DNA of 64,000 bases, from assembly GCA_028281285.1 (NCBI GenBank), contig JANQKF010000013.1:434001-498000 (forward strand), written 5' to 3'. Below, piece by piece: positions 10,054 to 18,573 of the stretch. Source of the stretch: Cyclobacteriaceae bacterium. GTDB lineage: Bacteria; Bacteroidota; Bacteroidia; Cytophagales; Cyclobacteriaceae. The position numbers and the translations under genes are program-made. The notes below the pieces were generated by a model. The model had not been told where the DNA came from. It did not search any database and saw only the letters and a program-made list of their open reading frames with translations. Numbering within the stretch: position 1 is the first letter of the stretch; the number at the start of each line of letters is the position of its first letter.

Positions 10054-10126
10054 TAGGCTTTATTAAGGTTGAGTGCCTAAGATGAAAAATAAGAAGGTGA
10101 GTGGCAAGCCCTATTTGATAACCTAA

Positions 10127-10741
10127 TCAGGCCCCACCTTTCTCAAGCAGGAAATTGGTAAGATTGATCAGTTCCTGAAGGCTGGTAACGCTCCCCATAT
10201 TGATCTTGTACTTGTCATTCACAACCATGGTGGGAACATTGGAGATTTGTCTTGCCCCTCTTCGTTCAGCCATTTTCTTGGCAGCCTCTGCAATTTCCGA
10301 AGCATTGTAGTACTTGTCAAAAACAGCCGAAGGAACCCCGTTTGAGGTGAATATCTTCTTGATATCAGCCTCTGTATTTACAGGCAGACCAAATTTGTGA
10401 ACGTGATCAAAGAACGCAGGCATCAATGCCTTTTCTCTTCCCAATTTCTTCATCACCAGGAAAGCCTTGATAGTCCCCATGCTTACAGGTTCATTATCTC
10501 TTGGAATATACTCTACATGGGATTTTTCAAAGGTTGTGCCTTCCTTTAGGCCTTTCAGGTAGTCGTTAAGCATTCCTTCAAACTGGAAACAATGGCCACA
10601 GTAGAGCGAGAAAAATTCTGTAACAGTTGGTTTGTCTGTGCCTTTTTCGTTCACAACTTCATAGTGTTTTCCTTCCTGATACTGTGCTTCTGCCGAGAAA
10701 GCCACCACTACCACCGCCATTATTAGAATTGTTCTTCGCAT
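10127..10741 (-). CDS. DsbA-like thiol:disulfide oxidoreductase
   Basis: This 204-residue protein has a signal peptide ending near AEAQ (about 20), placing it in the periplasm. A thioredoxin fold follows with active site Cys48-Gly-His-Cys51 (SLYCGHCFQFE) and the cis-proline loop NVPT (Pro170). Between them is the helical insertion of the DsbA family. The family inserts disulfide bonds into secreted proteins. The CGHC dipeptide differs from the CPHC of E. coli DsbA and is the same as in eukaryotic PDI, so the redox potential may differ. No DsbB or VKOR partner is nearby. The gene is divergent from the riboswitch-controlled methionine operon. Confidence 0.88.
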   Translation of the reverse strand: MRRTILIMAVVVVAFSAEAQYQEGKHYEVVNEKGTDKPTVTEFFSLYCGHCFQFEGMLNDYLKGLKEGTTFEKSHVEYIPRDNEPVSMGTIKAFLVMKKLGREKALMPAFFDHVHKFGLPVNTEADIKKIFTSNGVPSAVFDKYYNASEIAEAAKKMAERRGARQISNVPTMVVNDKYKINMGSVTSLQELINLTNFLLEKGGA

Positions 10742-10844
10742 CGTCTATCTCAATTTATTGGGCGAAACTACTGATTATGTATAGTTTCTAAAAGCGTGTA
10801 TCAGACAAAAAGGTTTCGTTGAAAAAATATTTTTTGATGAACGC

Positions 10845-10876
10845 TTGGATTATAGAATTGGTCTGACTTAGCTTTG
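10845..10876 (+). promoter_or_regulatory. Bacteroidota-type promoter of the methionine operon
   Basis: TTG at 10845-10847 and TAGCTTTG at 10869-10876 are separated by 21 nt. This matches the Bacteroidota -33 TTG / -7 TAnnTTTG pattern. Initiation is expected near 10882, about 20 nt before the SAM riboswitch. The 388-base gap between the DsbA-like gene and the transsulfuration gene holds this promoter, the riboswitch and its terminator. Confidence 0.7.
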
Positions 10877-10900
10877 CCAACAAATACGTTCTTAAAATTT

Positions 10901-11010
10901 TTCTTATCAAGAAAAGCTGAGGGAAATGGCCCGTTGAAGCTTTAGCAACCCCGACAGGCAGTCGGTAGGTGCTACATCCAGCCCACATGGTGGGGAAGAT
11001 AAGTCCAGAA
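10901..11010 (+). ncRNA. SAM-I (S-box) riboswitch aptamer
   Basis: The element has the S-box core in order. P1 pairs CTTATC (10903-10908) with GATAAG (10998-11003). The P2 region begins AAGCTGAGGGA and continues with GGCCCGTTGAAGC and TAGCAACC. A P3 hairpin is formed by CCGAC and GTCGG, and GGTGCTACATCC precedes the P4 hairpin; the strand closes with GGGGAAGATAAG. SAM binding stabilises P1. The 3' strand GATAAGTCCAGAA (10998-11010) is also the antiterminator strand: it can pair with TTCTGAATTTATC (11041-11053) in 12 of 13 positions. Location before a transsulfuration enzyme and homoserine dehydrogenase fits feedback control of methionine synthesis. Confidence 0.93.
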
Positions 11011-11036
11011 ATAGCGCACGCTACATAAATGACGCG

Positions 11037-11068
11037 GCTCTTCTGAATTTATCGGAGGAGCTTTTTTT
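11037..11068 (+). terminator. Riboswitch-controlled intrinsic terminator
   Basis: A continuous 9-bp stem pairs GCTCTTCTG (11037-11045) with CGGAGGAGC (11053-11061), with two G-U wobbles and a 7-nt loop. It is followed by seven Ts (11062-11068). Its 5' arm overlaps the antiterminator target 11041-11053, so the terminator and antiterminator are mutually exclusive. With SAM bound, P1 takes the antiterminator strand and transcription should stop here, about 60 bases before the gene. Confidence 0.85.
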
Positions 11069-11129
11069 ATGCTCTTTCCGAAGCTGCTCTTGATAGGAGT
11101 TGAAATTGAAACTTTAAAAAACTATCAAA

Positions 11130-12302
11130 ATGTGCAGTACTACAGAAATCCTTCATTCTATTCCTGTTGATGAATTGACAGGCTCAATCTCGGTTCCGAT
11201 ATACCAAACCTCAACATTTGTTCAGGAAGCACCAGGAGTCAACAAAGGCTTCGATTATGCCCGTTCCAATAATCCTACTCGACAAGTATTGGAAGACCTC
11301 ATCGCAAAACTCGAAGGTGGCGATTCGGGATTTGCCTTTGCGACAGGCCTTTCAGCAATCGACTCGGTGGTCAAGCTACTCAGCGCTGGAGATGAAATCG
11401 TTGCAGTAGACGACATCTACGGAGGTGCCTTTAGGTTATTCACTCATGTCTATGAAAAACTCGGTATCAAAATCCATTATGTGGACACCACTGATGCAGA
11501 GAATATACTCAAGTATATCAATGATAAAACCCTGCTGGTGTGGATCGAATCTCCTACTAATCCTACCCTAAAAGTCTCTGATATCCGAAAGATTGCCAAC
11601 ATCACGAAATGCTTCAATGCGCTCCTTGTGGTAGATAATACGTTTGCCAGCCCTGTCCTTCAGAAGCCACTGGAATTGGGTGCAGACATCGTCATCCATA
11701 GTGCTACCAAGTACCTCGCAGGACATTCCGACCTGGTGGCCGGACTAGTAGTGACCAAGACTGAGGAGCTCTCTGAGCGAATTAAGTTCATTCAAAACGC
11801 ATCAGGCGGAATATTAGGTCCTTGGGATTGTTTTCTTACTATACGAGGAATCGAAACTTTAGCCCTCCGGGTTGAAAAACAAAGCGAAAATGGACTCAGG
11901 GTAGCAGAATACCTCAGCCATCGTCCGGAAGTGGATCAACTTTATTATCCAGGATTACCAAGCCACAAAAACCACAAAGTCGCTAAGGCACAGCAAAATG
12001 GACTCTATGGGGGAATCATCTCTTTTAGTCTAAAAGAGGACACGATCGAAGAGGCGGTAGACTTTGTGACGAACACCGAATACTTCAAGCTTGCAGAGAG
12101 CCTTGGAGGTGTGAAAAGTCTGCTTTGCCACCCAGCTCAAATGACACATGCTTCCGTACCCAGAGAGAAACGGCTGTCTTCGGGAGTCCAGGATTCACTC
12201 ATCCGACTTTCCTGTGGCATTGAAGATGCTGAGCATCTTATTGCTGACTTGGAGACTGCCTTCAGAGCTTTGAAAAAACGAAAAAAACCAGTTGAAGCAT
12301 GA
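11130..12302 (+). CDS. Cys/Met metabolism PLP enzyme (cystathionine gamma-synthase type)
   Basis: This 390-residue enzyme belongs to the transsulfuration family of fold-type I PLP enzymes. Visible marks are SVPIYQTSTF near the N-terminus, the YARSNNPTR loop (43-51), FATGLSAID, the aspartate in VVDNTFASP (168-176) that contacts the PLP ring, and the PLP lysine Lys194 in HSATKYLAGHSD. The C-terminal domain has SLGGVKSLLCHPAQMTHA. Members include cystathionine gamma-synthase, cystathionine gamma- and beta-lyases, methionine gamma-lyase and acylhomoserine sulfhydrylases, which sequence alone separates poorly. Control by a SAM riboswitch and coupling to homoserine dehydrogenase favour a biosynthetic role from activated homoserine. 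The stop overlaps the next start (ATGA). Confidence 0.87.
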   Translation: MCSTTEILHSIPVDELTGSISVPIYQTSTFVQEAPGVNKGFDYARSNNPTRQVLEDLIAKLEGGDSGFAFATGLSAIDSVVKLLSAGDEIVAVDDIYGGAFRLFTHVYEKLGIKIHYVDTTDAENILKYINDKTLLVWIESPTNPTLKVSDIRKIANITKCFNALLVVDNTFASPVLQKPLELGADIVIHSATKYLAGHSDLVAGLVVTKTEELSERIKFIQNASGGILGPWDCFLTIRGIETLALRVEKQSENGLRVAEYLSHRPEVDQLYYPGLPSHKNHKVAKAQQNGLYGGIISFSLKEDTIEEAVDFVTNTEYFKLAESLGGVKSLLCHPAQMTHASVPREKRLSSGVQDSLIRLSCGIEDAEHLIADLETAFRALKKRKKPVEA

Positions 12303-13297
12303 AAAACTTAACTATCGGACTCTTTGGTTTTGGAGTGGTCGGAGAAGGCATCTATCAGGTCCTGAAAGATAAACCAGGTTTGAAAACCACAGTCAAGAAG
12401 GTGTGCATCCGGGACATCAATAAGGACCGGAATGCACCCGCTCATATTTTCACAGACCAGCCTGCCGAGCTGCTCTTTGATCCTGATATCAATGTCATTG
12501 TAGAGCTGATTGATGATGCCGAAGCAGCCTTACCGATTGTCAAGGCCGCCATGGAACAGGGCAAATCTGTGGTAAGTGCCAACAAAAAGATGATTGCCGA
12601 AAACCATGCTGAATTAATCGAGCTTCAGCAGACCTTTGATATTTCTTTTCTATATGAAGCAGCAGTTTGTGGCAGTATTCCCATCATCCGAAACCTGGAA
12701 GAGTATTTTGACAATGACCTACTGAACTATGTTTGCGGTATCGTCAACGGTTCAACCAATTATATCCTTTCAAAAATGCAAACCGAACATCTGGATTATC
12801 AGGTGGCTTTGGAAGAAGCCCAGAAGAATGGTTTTGCAGAATCTGATCCCACCTTGGACGTAGAAGGCATAGATGCGGCTTTCAAGCTGAGTATTATTGC
12901 CCTTCATGCTTTTGGAGAGTTAGTAAATCCCTACCAGATACCTCGAGAAGGGATTAGTCAGCTTCAAACAGAAGACATTGAGTCGGCAACTGCATTGGAG
13001 AAGAAAGTCAAGTTGATTGCCAGAGCCCAACACCATGATGGAGAATTAGAACTTTCTATAAAACCAGAATTGGTGGGAGATGATTGCATTTTATCCGAGG
13101 TAAACAATGAATATAACGGGGTGTTGCTCGGAAGCTCATTGGCGGATGAACAATTCCTTTATGGAAAAGGAGCTGGTAGATACCCCACTGCCTCGGCCGT
13201 ATTGAGCGATATTTCTGCGTTGAGATACGGCTATAGGTATGAGTATCGAAAATTCAACCGGGTAAATTCAGTTCCGTCACTTGTCTCAATTCCCTAA
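12299..13297 (+). CDS. Homoserine dehydrogenase
   Basis: This 332-residue enzyme reduces aspartate semialdehyde to homoserine with NAD(P)H, the branch point toward methionine and threonine. The N-terminal Rossmann motif GLFGFGVVGEG (8-18) binds the nucleotide. SANKKMIAEN is the usual loop containing the catalytic-region lysine, and CGIVNGSTNYILSKM is the family signature of the substrate domain, followed by AESDPTLDVEGIDAAFK. There is no C-terminal ACT domain and no fused aspartokinase, so it is the short monofunctional form and lacks the usual allosteric site. The 4-nt overlap with the upstream PLP enzyme and the shared SAM riboswitch suggest it is controlled by SAM and dedicated to methionine. 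Confidence 0.93.
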   Translation: MKNLTIGLFGFGVVGEGIYQVLKDKPGLKTTVKKVCIRDINKDRNAPAHIFTDQPAELLFDPDINVIVELIDDAEAALPIVKAAMEQGKSVVSANKKMIAENHAELIELQQTFDISFLYEAAVCGSIPIIRNLEEYFDNDLLNYVCGIVNGSTNYILSKMQTEHLDYQVALEEAQKNGFAESDPTLDVEGIDAAFKLSIIALHAFGELVNPYQIPREGISQLQTEDIESATALEKKVKLIARAQHHDGELELSIKPELVGDDCILSEVNNEYNGVLLGSSLADEQFLYGKGAGRYPTASAVLSDISALRYGYRYEYRKFNRVNSVPSLVSIP

Positions 13298-13359
13298 CCT
13301 GATGCAATATTTCTTTAAGATCCTCAACTAATGTGAGACCGTTAGGCTAAATTCAGTAG

Positions 13360-14214
13360 ATGAGAATGTTCGCCCTGATGATCCTTGTTGTTTGTGGTGG
13401 TTCACTACATGCCCAGGACAAGGTATACTATTATGATCCGGTGTGGTCAGCCGATGGTAAGATTGCCTTCTATTCCAATCTGAATGGCAATTATGACATC
13501 TATCTTGTCAATAAGGATGGAACCGGACTCAAGCAGATCACCTCACATGAAGCGACTGATTCCAGTCCCTCATTTACTGCGGACGGAAAGAAAATCCTGT
13601 TCACGTCCAAAAGGGATGGTAATAGCGAGGTTTATAGCTATGATCGTGAAAGTAAAAAACTCACTCGGATCACAAATACTCCTTCGAATGAAAGCAGCCC
13701 CAGGATTTCTTCCAATGGTGAATGGATTGTTTTCGAATCTAGAGCTGATGGGCATCGCGATGTTTTTATTGCCAGAGCAGATGGCACAGAAGTAACCAAT
13801 CTTACGAATCAAGAGGCCAATGACTTTCGCCCTATATGGTCCAACAATGGGCAGTTGATCTACTTTCAATCGAAGCGATCAGGTTATTACCAGCTTTACA
13901 GTATGAAACCAGATGGTTCTGAGGTCACCTTGCTCAACAAGACTGATCATCATCAAACGAGTCCGGCTCCCTTTTTCAATGCGAACAAGCTAGCCTACGC
14001 GCAGTATTCCGATAAAGGAGTCAATATTCACGTGCTTGACCTGGATACCAAAAGAGTGGAAGAAATCACTGATGGGTATGGAGATATCTTTCTACCCTCC
14101 TTTTCCCCGGATGGCAAGGAAATCGTTTTTGCCATTACTGAAGCCAATGGGAATTCCTCAGAGATTTATATCATGGATTATGACACCAGGGAAATCAGAA
14201 AGCTGTTCAAATAA
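13360..14214 (+). CDS. Secreted TolB-like six-bladed beta-propeller protein
   Basis: This 284-residue protein has a signal peptide ending near LHAQ (about 19). The remainder is almost entirely PD40/WD40-like repeats of about 42 residues. I count six, with blades opening as DPVWSADGKIAFYS, SPSFTADGKKILFTS, SPRISSNGEWIVFES, RPIWSNNGQLIYFQS, SPAPFFNANKLAYAQ and LPSFSPDGKEIVFAI. This makes one complete propeller with nothing else attached, like the C-terminal half of TolB but without TolB's N-terminal domain. Likely periplasmic or secreted; such propellers bind proteins or ligands, and no partner can be named. It starts 62 bases after homoserine dehydrogenase, with no clear terminator between. 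Confidence 0.85.
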   Translation: MRMFALMILVVCGGSLHAQDKVYYYDPVWSADGKIAFYSNLNGNYDIYLVNKDGTGLKQITSHEATDSSPSFTADGKKILFTSKRDGNSEVYSYDRESKKLTRITNTPSNESSPRISSNGEWIVFESRADGHRDVFIARADGTEVTNLTNQEANDFRPIWSNNGQLIYFQSKRSGYYQLYSMKPDGSEVTLLNKTDHHQTSPAPFFNANKLAYAQYSDKGVNIHVLDLDTKRVEEITDGYGDIFLPSFSPDGKEIVFAITEANGNSSEIYIMDYDTREIRKLFK

Positions 14215-14240
14215 TCCACAGAATTCGGTGACCAAACTTG

Positions 14241-14309
14241 GAGCAACGAAAGAGTCTTATCGTCTCGACATTGAGATTCTCACGCTCTCTACATTCGCTC
14301 ATAATGACA
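14241..14309. repeat. Intergenic nested-palindrome repeat, copy 1
   Basis: The minus strand reads GTCATTATGAGCGAA ... GAGCGTGAGAATCTCA ... AAGACTCTTTCG. It is related in wording and layout to the elements at 15059-15135 and 61216-61305. It fills the gap between the convergent propeller and exbD genes. This copy is the most degenerate. Confidence 0.55.
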
Positions 14310-14314
14310 TGTAG

Positions 14315-14971
14315 CTAACCCCCAACAGCAGTCGGTTCTGCTAATGAAATTCCTTTATTGATCCCCTTCTTGCCTTCTTCGTAGAGCATTCGTTGACGAG
14401 GATCGTTTCGATTGAGCTTTCGATATTCTTCATCTGTTAATCCTACACGTTCACCATAAATTTTGTAATAGGCTGCGTTGATCTCATCCATCACTTTTAT
14501 GAATATCTCATAACTACTTCCACGATCAGTTTTGAGAGAAACAACAGCCTCACTTGGTCCATCGGAAGACTCCCGGCTTCTCAGTTTATTGTTGATATAC
14601 GCCTTCATTGCTGCAGGCAATGTCTCATAGGTTTCTCGATCACTCATATTCTCACTTCCCTTCTTTCTGGAATCCGGATTACCAAAGTTCAGAACAAAAT
14701 CATAGACCAATTCACTGATAATGTCTACATCATCTACAATCTCTTCTTCCACAAGAATTCGATCCTGTGAGTTCACCTGAATCTTGAGAATATTTCGTTC
14801 ATTGAGAGGGACATCAATATTATCTTCCTTCTTGGGTGGAAGTACCATAGTGAGCCCTTTGTTGGTTGCTATCTGAGTGGTAACAAGGAAAAATATTAAG
14901 AGTAAAAAGGCGATATCTGCCATTGAACCGGCATTTACCTCCTGGCTGCCTCGGTTTTTTGATCGTGCCAT
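14315..14971 (-). CDS. ExbD/TolR family biopolymer transport protein
   Basis: This 218-residue inner-membrane protein has the ExbD pattern. A short cytoplasmic start is followed by VNAGSMADIAFLLLIFFLVTTQI (about 13-35), with the essential membrane aspartate (Asp19), and then a periplasmic domain beginning GLTMVLPPKKED. ExbD works with ExbB in a proton-driven motor that energises TonB or related systems. Here it is an orphan: no exbB, tolQ or tonB lies in the window. It is longer than classical ExbD (about 140), with extra sequence around a charged stretch (DSRKKGSENMSDRE, about 99-112) and a C-terminal tail. The start is preceded by an AT-rich palindrome. Confidence 0.9.
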   Translation of the reverse strand: MARSKNRGSQEVNAGSMADIAFLLLIFFLVTTQIATNKGLTMVLPPKKEDNIDVPLNERNILKIQVNSQDRILVEEEIVDDVDIISELVYDFVLNFGNPDSRKKGSENMSDRETYETLPAAMKAYINNKLRSRESSDGPSEAVVSLKTDRGSSYEIFIKVMDEINAAYYKIYGERVGLTDEEYRKLNRNDPRQRMLYEEGKKGINKGISLAEPTAVGG

Positions 14972-14991
14972 AATTCGGTTGATTTAAATAT

Positions 14992-15007
14992 TTAGTTAAT
15001 TAACTAA
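14992..15007. promoter_or_regulatory. 16-bp AT-rich palindrome upstream of exbD
   Basis: A perfect 16-bp palindrome, TTAGTTAATTAACTAA, lies 21 bases before the exbD start in a very AT-rich stretch. It could be a repressor site or simply a product of AT richness. No TAnnTTTG box is evident next to it. Confidence 0.3.
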
Positions 15008-15058
15008 TTAAATAGTTTATAAACAACTAAAATTATAGTTTTAAATCAACCTGGGACG

Positions 15059-15135
15059 CATTACTCTGAGTATAGCGAAGAGTCTGTCACATGCCATTAG
15101 GAGATTCTTCAGTCGCGAGACTCCTTCAGAATGAC
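15059..15135. repeat. Intergenic nested-palindrome repeat, copy 2
   Basis: The minus strand opens GTCATTCTGAAGGAG and continues GCGACTGAAGAATCTCCTAA, ending CTCTTCGCTATACTCAGAGTAATG. The ends are roughly inverted (CATTACTCTGAG against CTTCAGAATGAC). It shares GTCA-Y-TC/T-GAAGGAG and CGACTGA-AA-TCTCCTAA with the copy at 61216-61305. It lies between exbD and the DUF5686 gene. Confidence 0.65.
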
Positions 15136-15145
15136 GAATGGCTAG

Positions 15146-17752
15146 TTAATTATCATCCCCGAAAATGGAAGCGACTCCAATTCTCACACCAAATTCAGCG
15201 GCCTTCCAATTCCGGAAAGACTGAATGAACTCAATACGCAGGACTCTGAAAATATTGTCAATCGTATAACCTACCTCCGTGTAATTGTCCGAAGTTGGTG
15301 TACTCAGGTAGTTGACAAACAGGTTTTCTTTTAACCCGCTGAACCGAAGCATAGGCAATTGTGTAAAAAGAAATTTCCTAAATCTGACATGAGAAAATAC
15401 GGACACATATTCTCTGGCAGTACTGTTTTGGTAATAGTCAAGTAAGCGGTAACCACCGGTAACATCCAGTGGTGCGAATTCAAAGCGATTGCCCTGAAAA
15501 TGCTTGTAGTCCATGAATTCAAGAGTCGGGTTACCAAAAAACTGACCTGCAGAAATATCGAAATCGATAGAGGCTCTGACACCCAAACTGAAGTCGAATT
15601 CCGAGCCAACTTCTAAATGATCGAAATCTGCGGTACTATCAAAGACTCCGCTATACCCTTTGCGATAACGCACCCTGAAAGTAGGTGCATTTCCATAAAC
15701 CGGATAAACCCGACCATTGTAACTTCTGAATTTAACCCACGGCCGTATGTTCATATTCACAGAAGTGATAAACGCCTTACTATTGTTGAATCCGCCAACA
15801 ACAGTTTCCTCATTGAATGGAGTATTTGGTCGGAACCTCATGTCGTCCCGATCAATGATACTAAATCCGGTATTGTTGAATAACTCCGAGCGATTGGCCC
15901 ACTCTACCGATGCACTGGCAGTCAAACGGTAGTTAAACCGTCTTGCCCAACTCACACGAGCATAATCCTTCTCGTAAAGACTCATAAAGTTTCTTTCAGC
16001 AAGCAGTGTATAGAAAGTATTTACAAAATCATCCAGGACTCCGGGATTGTACTGCTCTATGTAGTGTCCTCCACTAAATCTAAATGTATTTCTCTGTTCG
16101 CGTTCGCCTATACCGAACTGACCTTGAAGACGGTAGTACAATTCATTGCTCGACAACCCATACCTGAGGTTTGGTGATATCCTGACCCTTGCTGTAGTAT
16201 CATTTCTCCAAAGAAAGGTTCCACCTACATCAAAGTTCCATCCTTCTACAGTGTTATAGCGAAGAGAACTTAGTACGTTATCATAGTCAAACCTTAAACG
16301 CTTACCCAGTTTATAATAGCTACCGGTAATTACTTGTTTCAGCTTAAACTTATCTCCTTTTTCCAATCGGCTCGAGTCTGCATCAGCCTTTTCCTTTTCG
16401 GCAAAATAGGTGCTGTCTGATTTCTGATAACCCTTTACTTCTTTTGTAGTAAGCGGTACCGGGCGAATAGTGGCCCAATAGGCAGAGTCTTTACGATAAG
16501 CCATTGAATCGACCTTATACGTTCGTATCGAAATCAAATCGGGCTCTTCCATTTCTTGCCTTTCCTGCTTTTCATATTCCTTCATCAATTTTCGGAACTG
16601 CTTTCGCGATACTTCTTTGTCATTGGTGAAAACCTCTTCTACTCCTTCGTCCACATTCTTTGATTCGATTGCCTTAATCTCCTCAGGTGCTTCTTCAATT
16701 TTCTCGTCTACAAGAATTACAGAGGCGTCTAAATCGTCATTGGCGGTAACAGTATAATTACTCACAGATGCCAGGTAATTATAACTTCCTCCAAAACCCA
16801 GAATCGTACCGGAAAAATCGTAGCGTTGGGTTACTGGCATCCATATCTCTTCCTCAATCGGAGCGAATATCTGCTGTACCCTCAGCTTGAAACCCATAAT
16901 ACTGGTTTGCAAGTCGAGACTGTGGATATTCCAAAAGTCTTCTCTTATATAAATCTCACCTTCAAAGACATCGTCACCCGGAGATCGTGGTGTTACTCGA
17001 ATCTTGTTAATCTCATATCCTCTGTCTTTAAAGCTTCCTTCGTACTTGAATTTATAATAGGAAAACGCTCTGGGAGACAGAGGGGAGATGGAATTGTCCA
17101 CTTTAGGCAAGTAAAAGCTACTACTGATGAACGAAGCTGGGTCTGCATTGTCATTACCTTCACCTGCGGTGCGCACTGAAATCACCGTCTCGCGGAATGT
17201 ATTAGGTCTTTCAAATTCGATACGACTTACAGACTCAGAAGTGAATACAGAGCTCGTATCCACACCTTCCTTCTCCAAAGTCTTCCTGAATAACCAAGGA
17301 ATTTTCGTAATCTGACCTGTGCCCTTCATATATACCTCGGCCGAGTACTCATCATATTGCAACAAATGGAATTTAGCCTTGGCAATTGCTTTTCTCATAA
17401 TCGTGTAAGAAGGATCTTCCTGCTTACCGGTAACTACAACCGTCCCAAGCGAAACTACCTGAGTAGTCATAGAAATATCAAGTGTTTGCCATTGATTGGT
17501 TACCCGAACTTGTTTCACCTGGGTTTCGTAGCCTAAAAACTGGAAAGTCAGTTCGTAATTTCCAGGCCGTAAACGTAATTCGTAGAAGCCGTCCAGGTTG
17601 GAGGATGTACCGGTTCCAATCTCCTTAACATAGATGGAAGCAAAAGGAAGAATCTCCCCATCATCACTTTTGATGGTCCCTCTTATCCCCTGCGCCATGA
17701 CCGATGAACCTATAAGGAAGAATAAGAGTAGAAGCGTTAGTTTTCTATTCAT
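15146..17752 (-). CDS. DUF5686 outer-membrane protein with carboxypeptidase-like domain
   Basis: This 868-residue protein has a signal peptide ending at VMAQ (about 21). Next is a carboxypeptidase-D regulatory-like beta-sandwich (about 22-105, GIRGTIKSDDGEILPFASIYV and SNLDGFYELRLRPGNYEL). The DUF5686 region begins at YTIMRKAIAKAKFH. The C-terminal half has alternating aromatic strands and looks like an outer-membrane beta-barrel, with a charged linker (about 350-470) between. Similar proteins are common in Bacteroidota and resemble TonB-receptor relatives without a plug; their function is not known. ExbD lies just downstream on the same strand, but a repeat element separates the two. Confidence 0.85.
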   Translation of the reverse strand: MNRKLTLLLLFFLIGSSVMAQGIRGTIKSDDGEILPFASIYVKEIGTGTSSNLDGFYELRLRPGNYELTFQFLGYETQVKQVRVTNQWQTLDISMTTQVVSLGTVVVTGKQEDPSYTIMRKAIAKAKFHLLQYDEYSAEVYMKGTGQITKIPWLFRKTLEKEGVDTSSVFTSESVSRIEFERPNTFRETVISVRTAGEGNDNADPASFISSSFYLPKVDNSISPLSPRAFSYYKFKYEGSFKDRGYEINKIRVTPRSPGDDVFEGEIYIREDFWNIHSLDLQTSIMGFKLRVQQIFAPIEEEIWMPVTQRYDFSGTILGFGGSYNYLASVSNYTVTANDDLDASVILVDEKIEEAPEEIKAIESKNVDEGVEEVFTNDKEVSRKQFRKLMKEYEKQERQEMEEPDLISIRTYKVDSMAYRKDSAYWATIRPVPLTTKEVKGYQKSDSTYFAEKEKADADSSRLEKGDKFKLKQVITGSYYKLGKRLRFDYDNVLSSLRYNTVEGWNFDVGGTFLWRNDTTARVRISPNLRYGLSSNELYYRLQGQFGIGEREQRNTFRFSGGHYIEQYNPGVLDDFVNTFYTLLAERNFMSLYEKDYARVSWARRFNYRLTASASVEWANRSELFNNTGFSIIDRDDMRFRPNTPFNEETVVGGFNNSKAFITSVNMNIRPWVKFRSYNGRVYPVYGNAPTFRVRYRKGYSGVFDSTADFDHLEVGSEFDFSLGVRASIDFDISAGQFFGNPTLEFMDYKHFQGNRFEFAPLDVTGGYRLLDYYQNSTAREYVSVFSHVRFRKFLFTQLPMLRFSGLKENLFVNYLSTPTSDNYTEVGYTIDNIFRVLRIEFIQSFRNWKAAEFGVRIGVASIFGDDN

Positions 17753-17913
17753 TGGTTTGAGTTTGCCTATTCAATAACAATTAACAAGTCTACGATATGT
17801 TTACCTCGATTTTGTTAATGATCAGTTAGTAGACGCGATAAACGGTCGAAAGGTGTGCATCAGGTTGAAAATAATTTTTACCCATTTGTAAAACAATGTT
17901 TTTAGAGCACTTT

Positions 17914-18489
17914 TTAGCCGTAAAACTTTTTCAATTGAATGTACTCTTTCACGGGTGCAGGAAGCAAATATTGGACCGAATGACCGTTTCGAATAGCGTT
18001 TCTGATAAATGTTGCGGAGATGTCCAACATAGGAGAATCTACATACCTGATGTTCTTGTGATCGACCTGTATTCTGGACTTATCTACCTGTGGTCTTGGG
18101 TATACATAGAGCCCGTGATTGTCTAAAATAGATTGATGGTTTTTCCATTTATGGAAGTGAACGAGGTTGTCCTCTCCTATAATCAATACAAACTCCTTGT
18201 CTGGATGTTTATCGGAAAGATAGGCCAATGTGTCTACTGTGTAGCTTGGTTTTGGCATAGAAAACTCCACATCCGAAGCCCTGAATTTGTAATTGTCGCC
18301 AATGGCTAATTCCACCATCTTGAGCCTGTCAAATTCATGAAGTAGTGACCTACTCTTTTTAAAAGGGTTAAGCGGAGACACCACAAACCACACTTCCTTC
18401 AAATCGGTTTGGTCGGCCATTACATCAGCTATGACCAAATGACCAATGTGGATAGGGTTAAATGAACCAAAGAAGAGGCCTACTTTCAC
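17914..18489 (-). CDS. nadD: Nicotinate-nucleotide adenylyltransferase
   Basis: This 191-residue enzyme joins nicotinate mononucleotide and ATP to give deamido-NAD in NAD synthesis. The opening MKVGLFFGSFNPIHIGHLVIAD carries the nucleotidyl-transferase motif GSFNPIHIGH. The C-terminal SATFIRNAIRNG is the matching ISSTxIR-type motif. I place the start at GTG 18489, because family members begin right at this strand. The frame stays open upstream, but the only earlier start-like codon I read (GTG 18525) would add 12 residues with no counterpart. NadD commonly follows gmk in Bacteroidota; here a lipoprotein gene sits between them. Confidence 0.93.
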   Translation of the reverse strand: MKVGLFFGSFNPIHIGHLVIADVMADQTDLKEVWFVVSPLNPFKKSRSLLHEFDRLKMVELAIGDNYKFRASDVEFSMPKPSYTVDTLAYLSDKHPDKEFVLIIGEDNLVHFHKWKNHQSILDNHGLYVYPRPQVDKSRIQVDHKNIRYVDSPMLDISATFIRNAIRNGHSVQYLLPAPVKEYIQLKKFYG

Positions 18490-18573
18490 AACAACATTCT
18501 CTTTGAACCAACTTTCTTGTAGCACAAAACTATTGATTCCCTGACAAAAAGTAAGCCCTTCAACTTTTCCTGA

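Noticed and set aside
10054-10126. Terminator after the DsbA-like gene
   Set aside because: GGTG/CACC-type pairings exist, but the stem is broken and no T tract follows at the right place.
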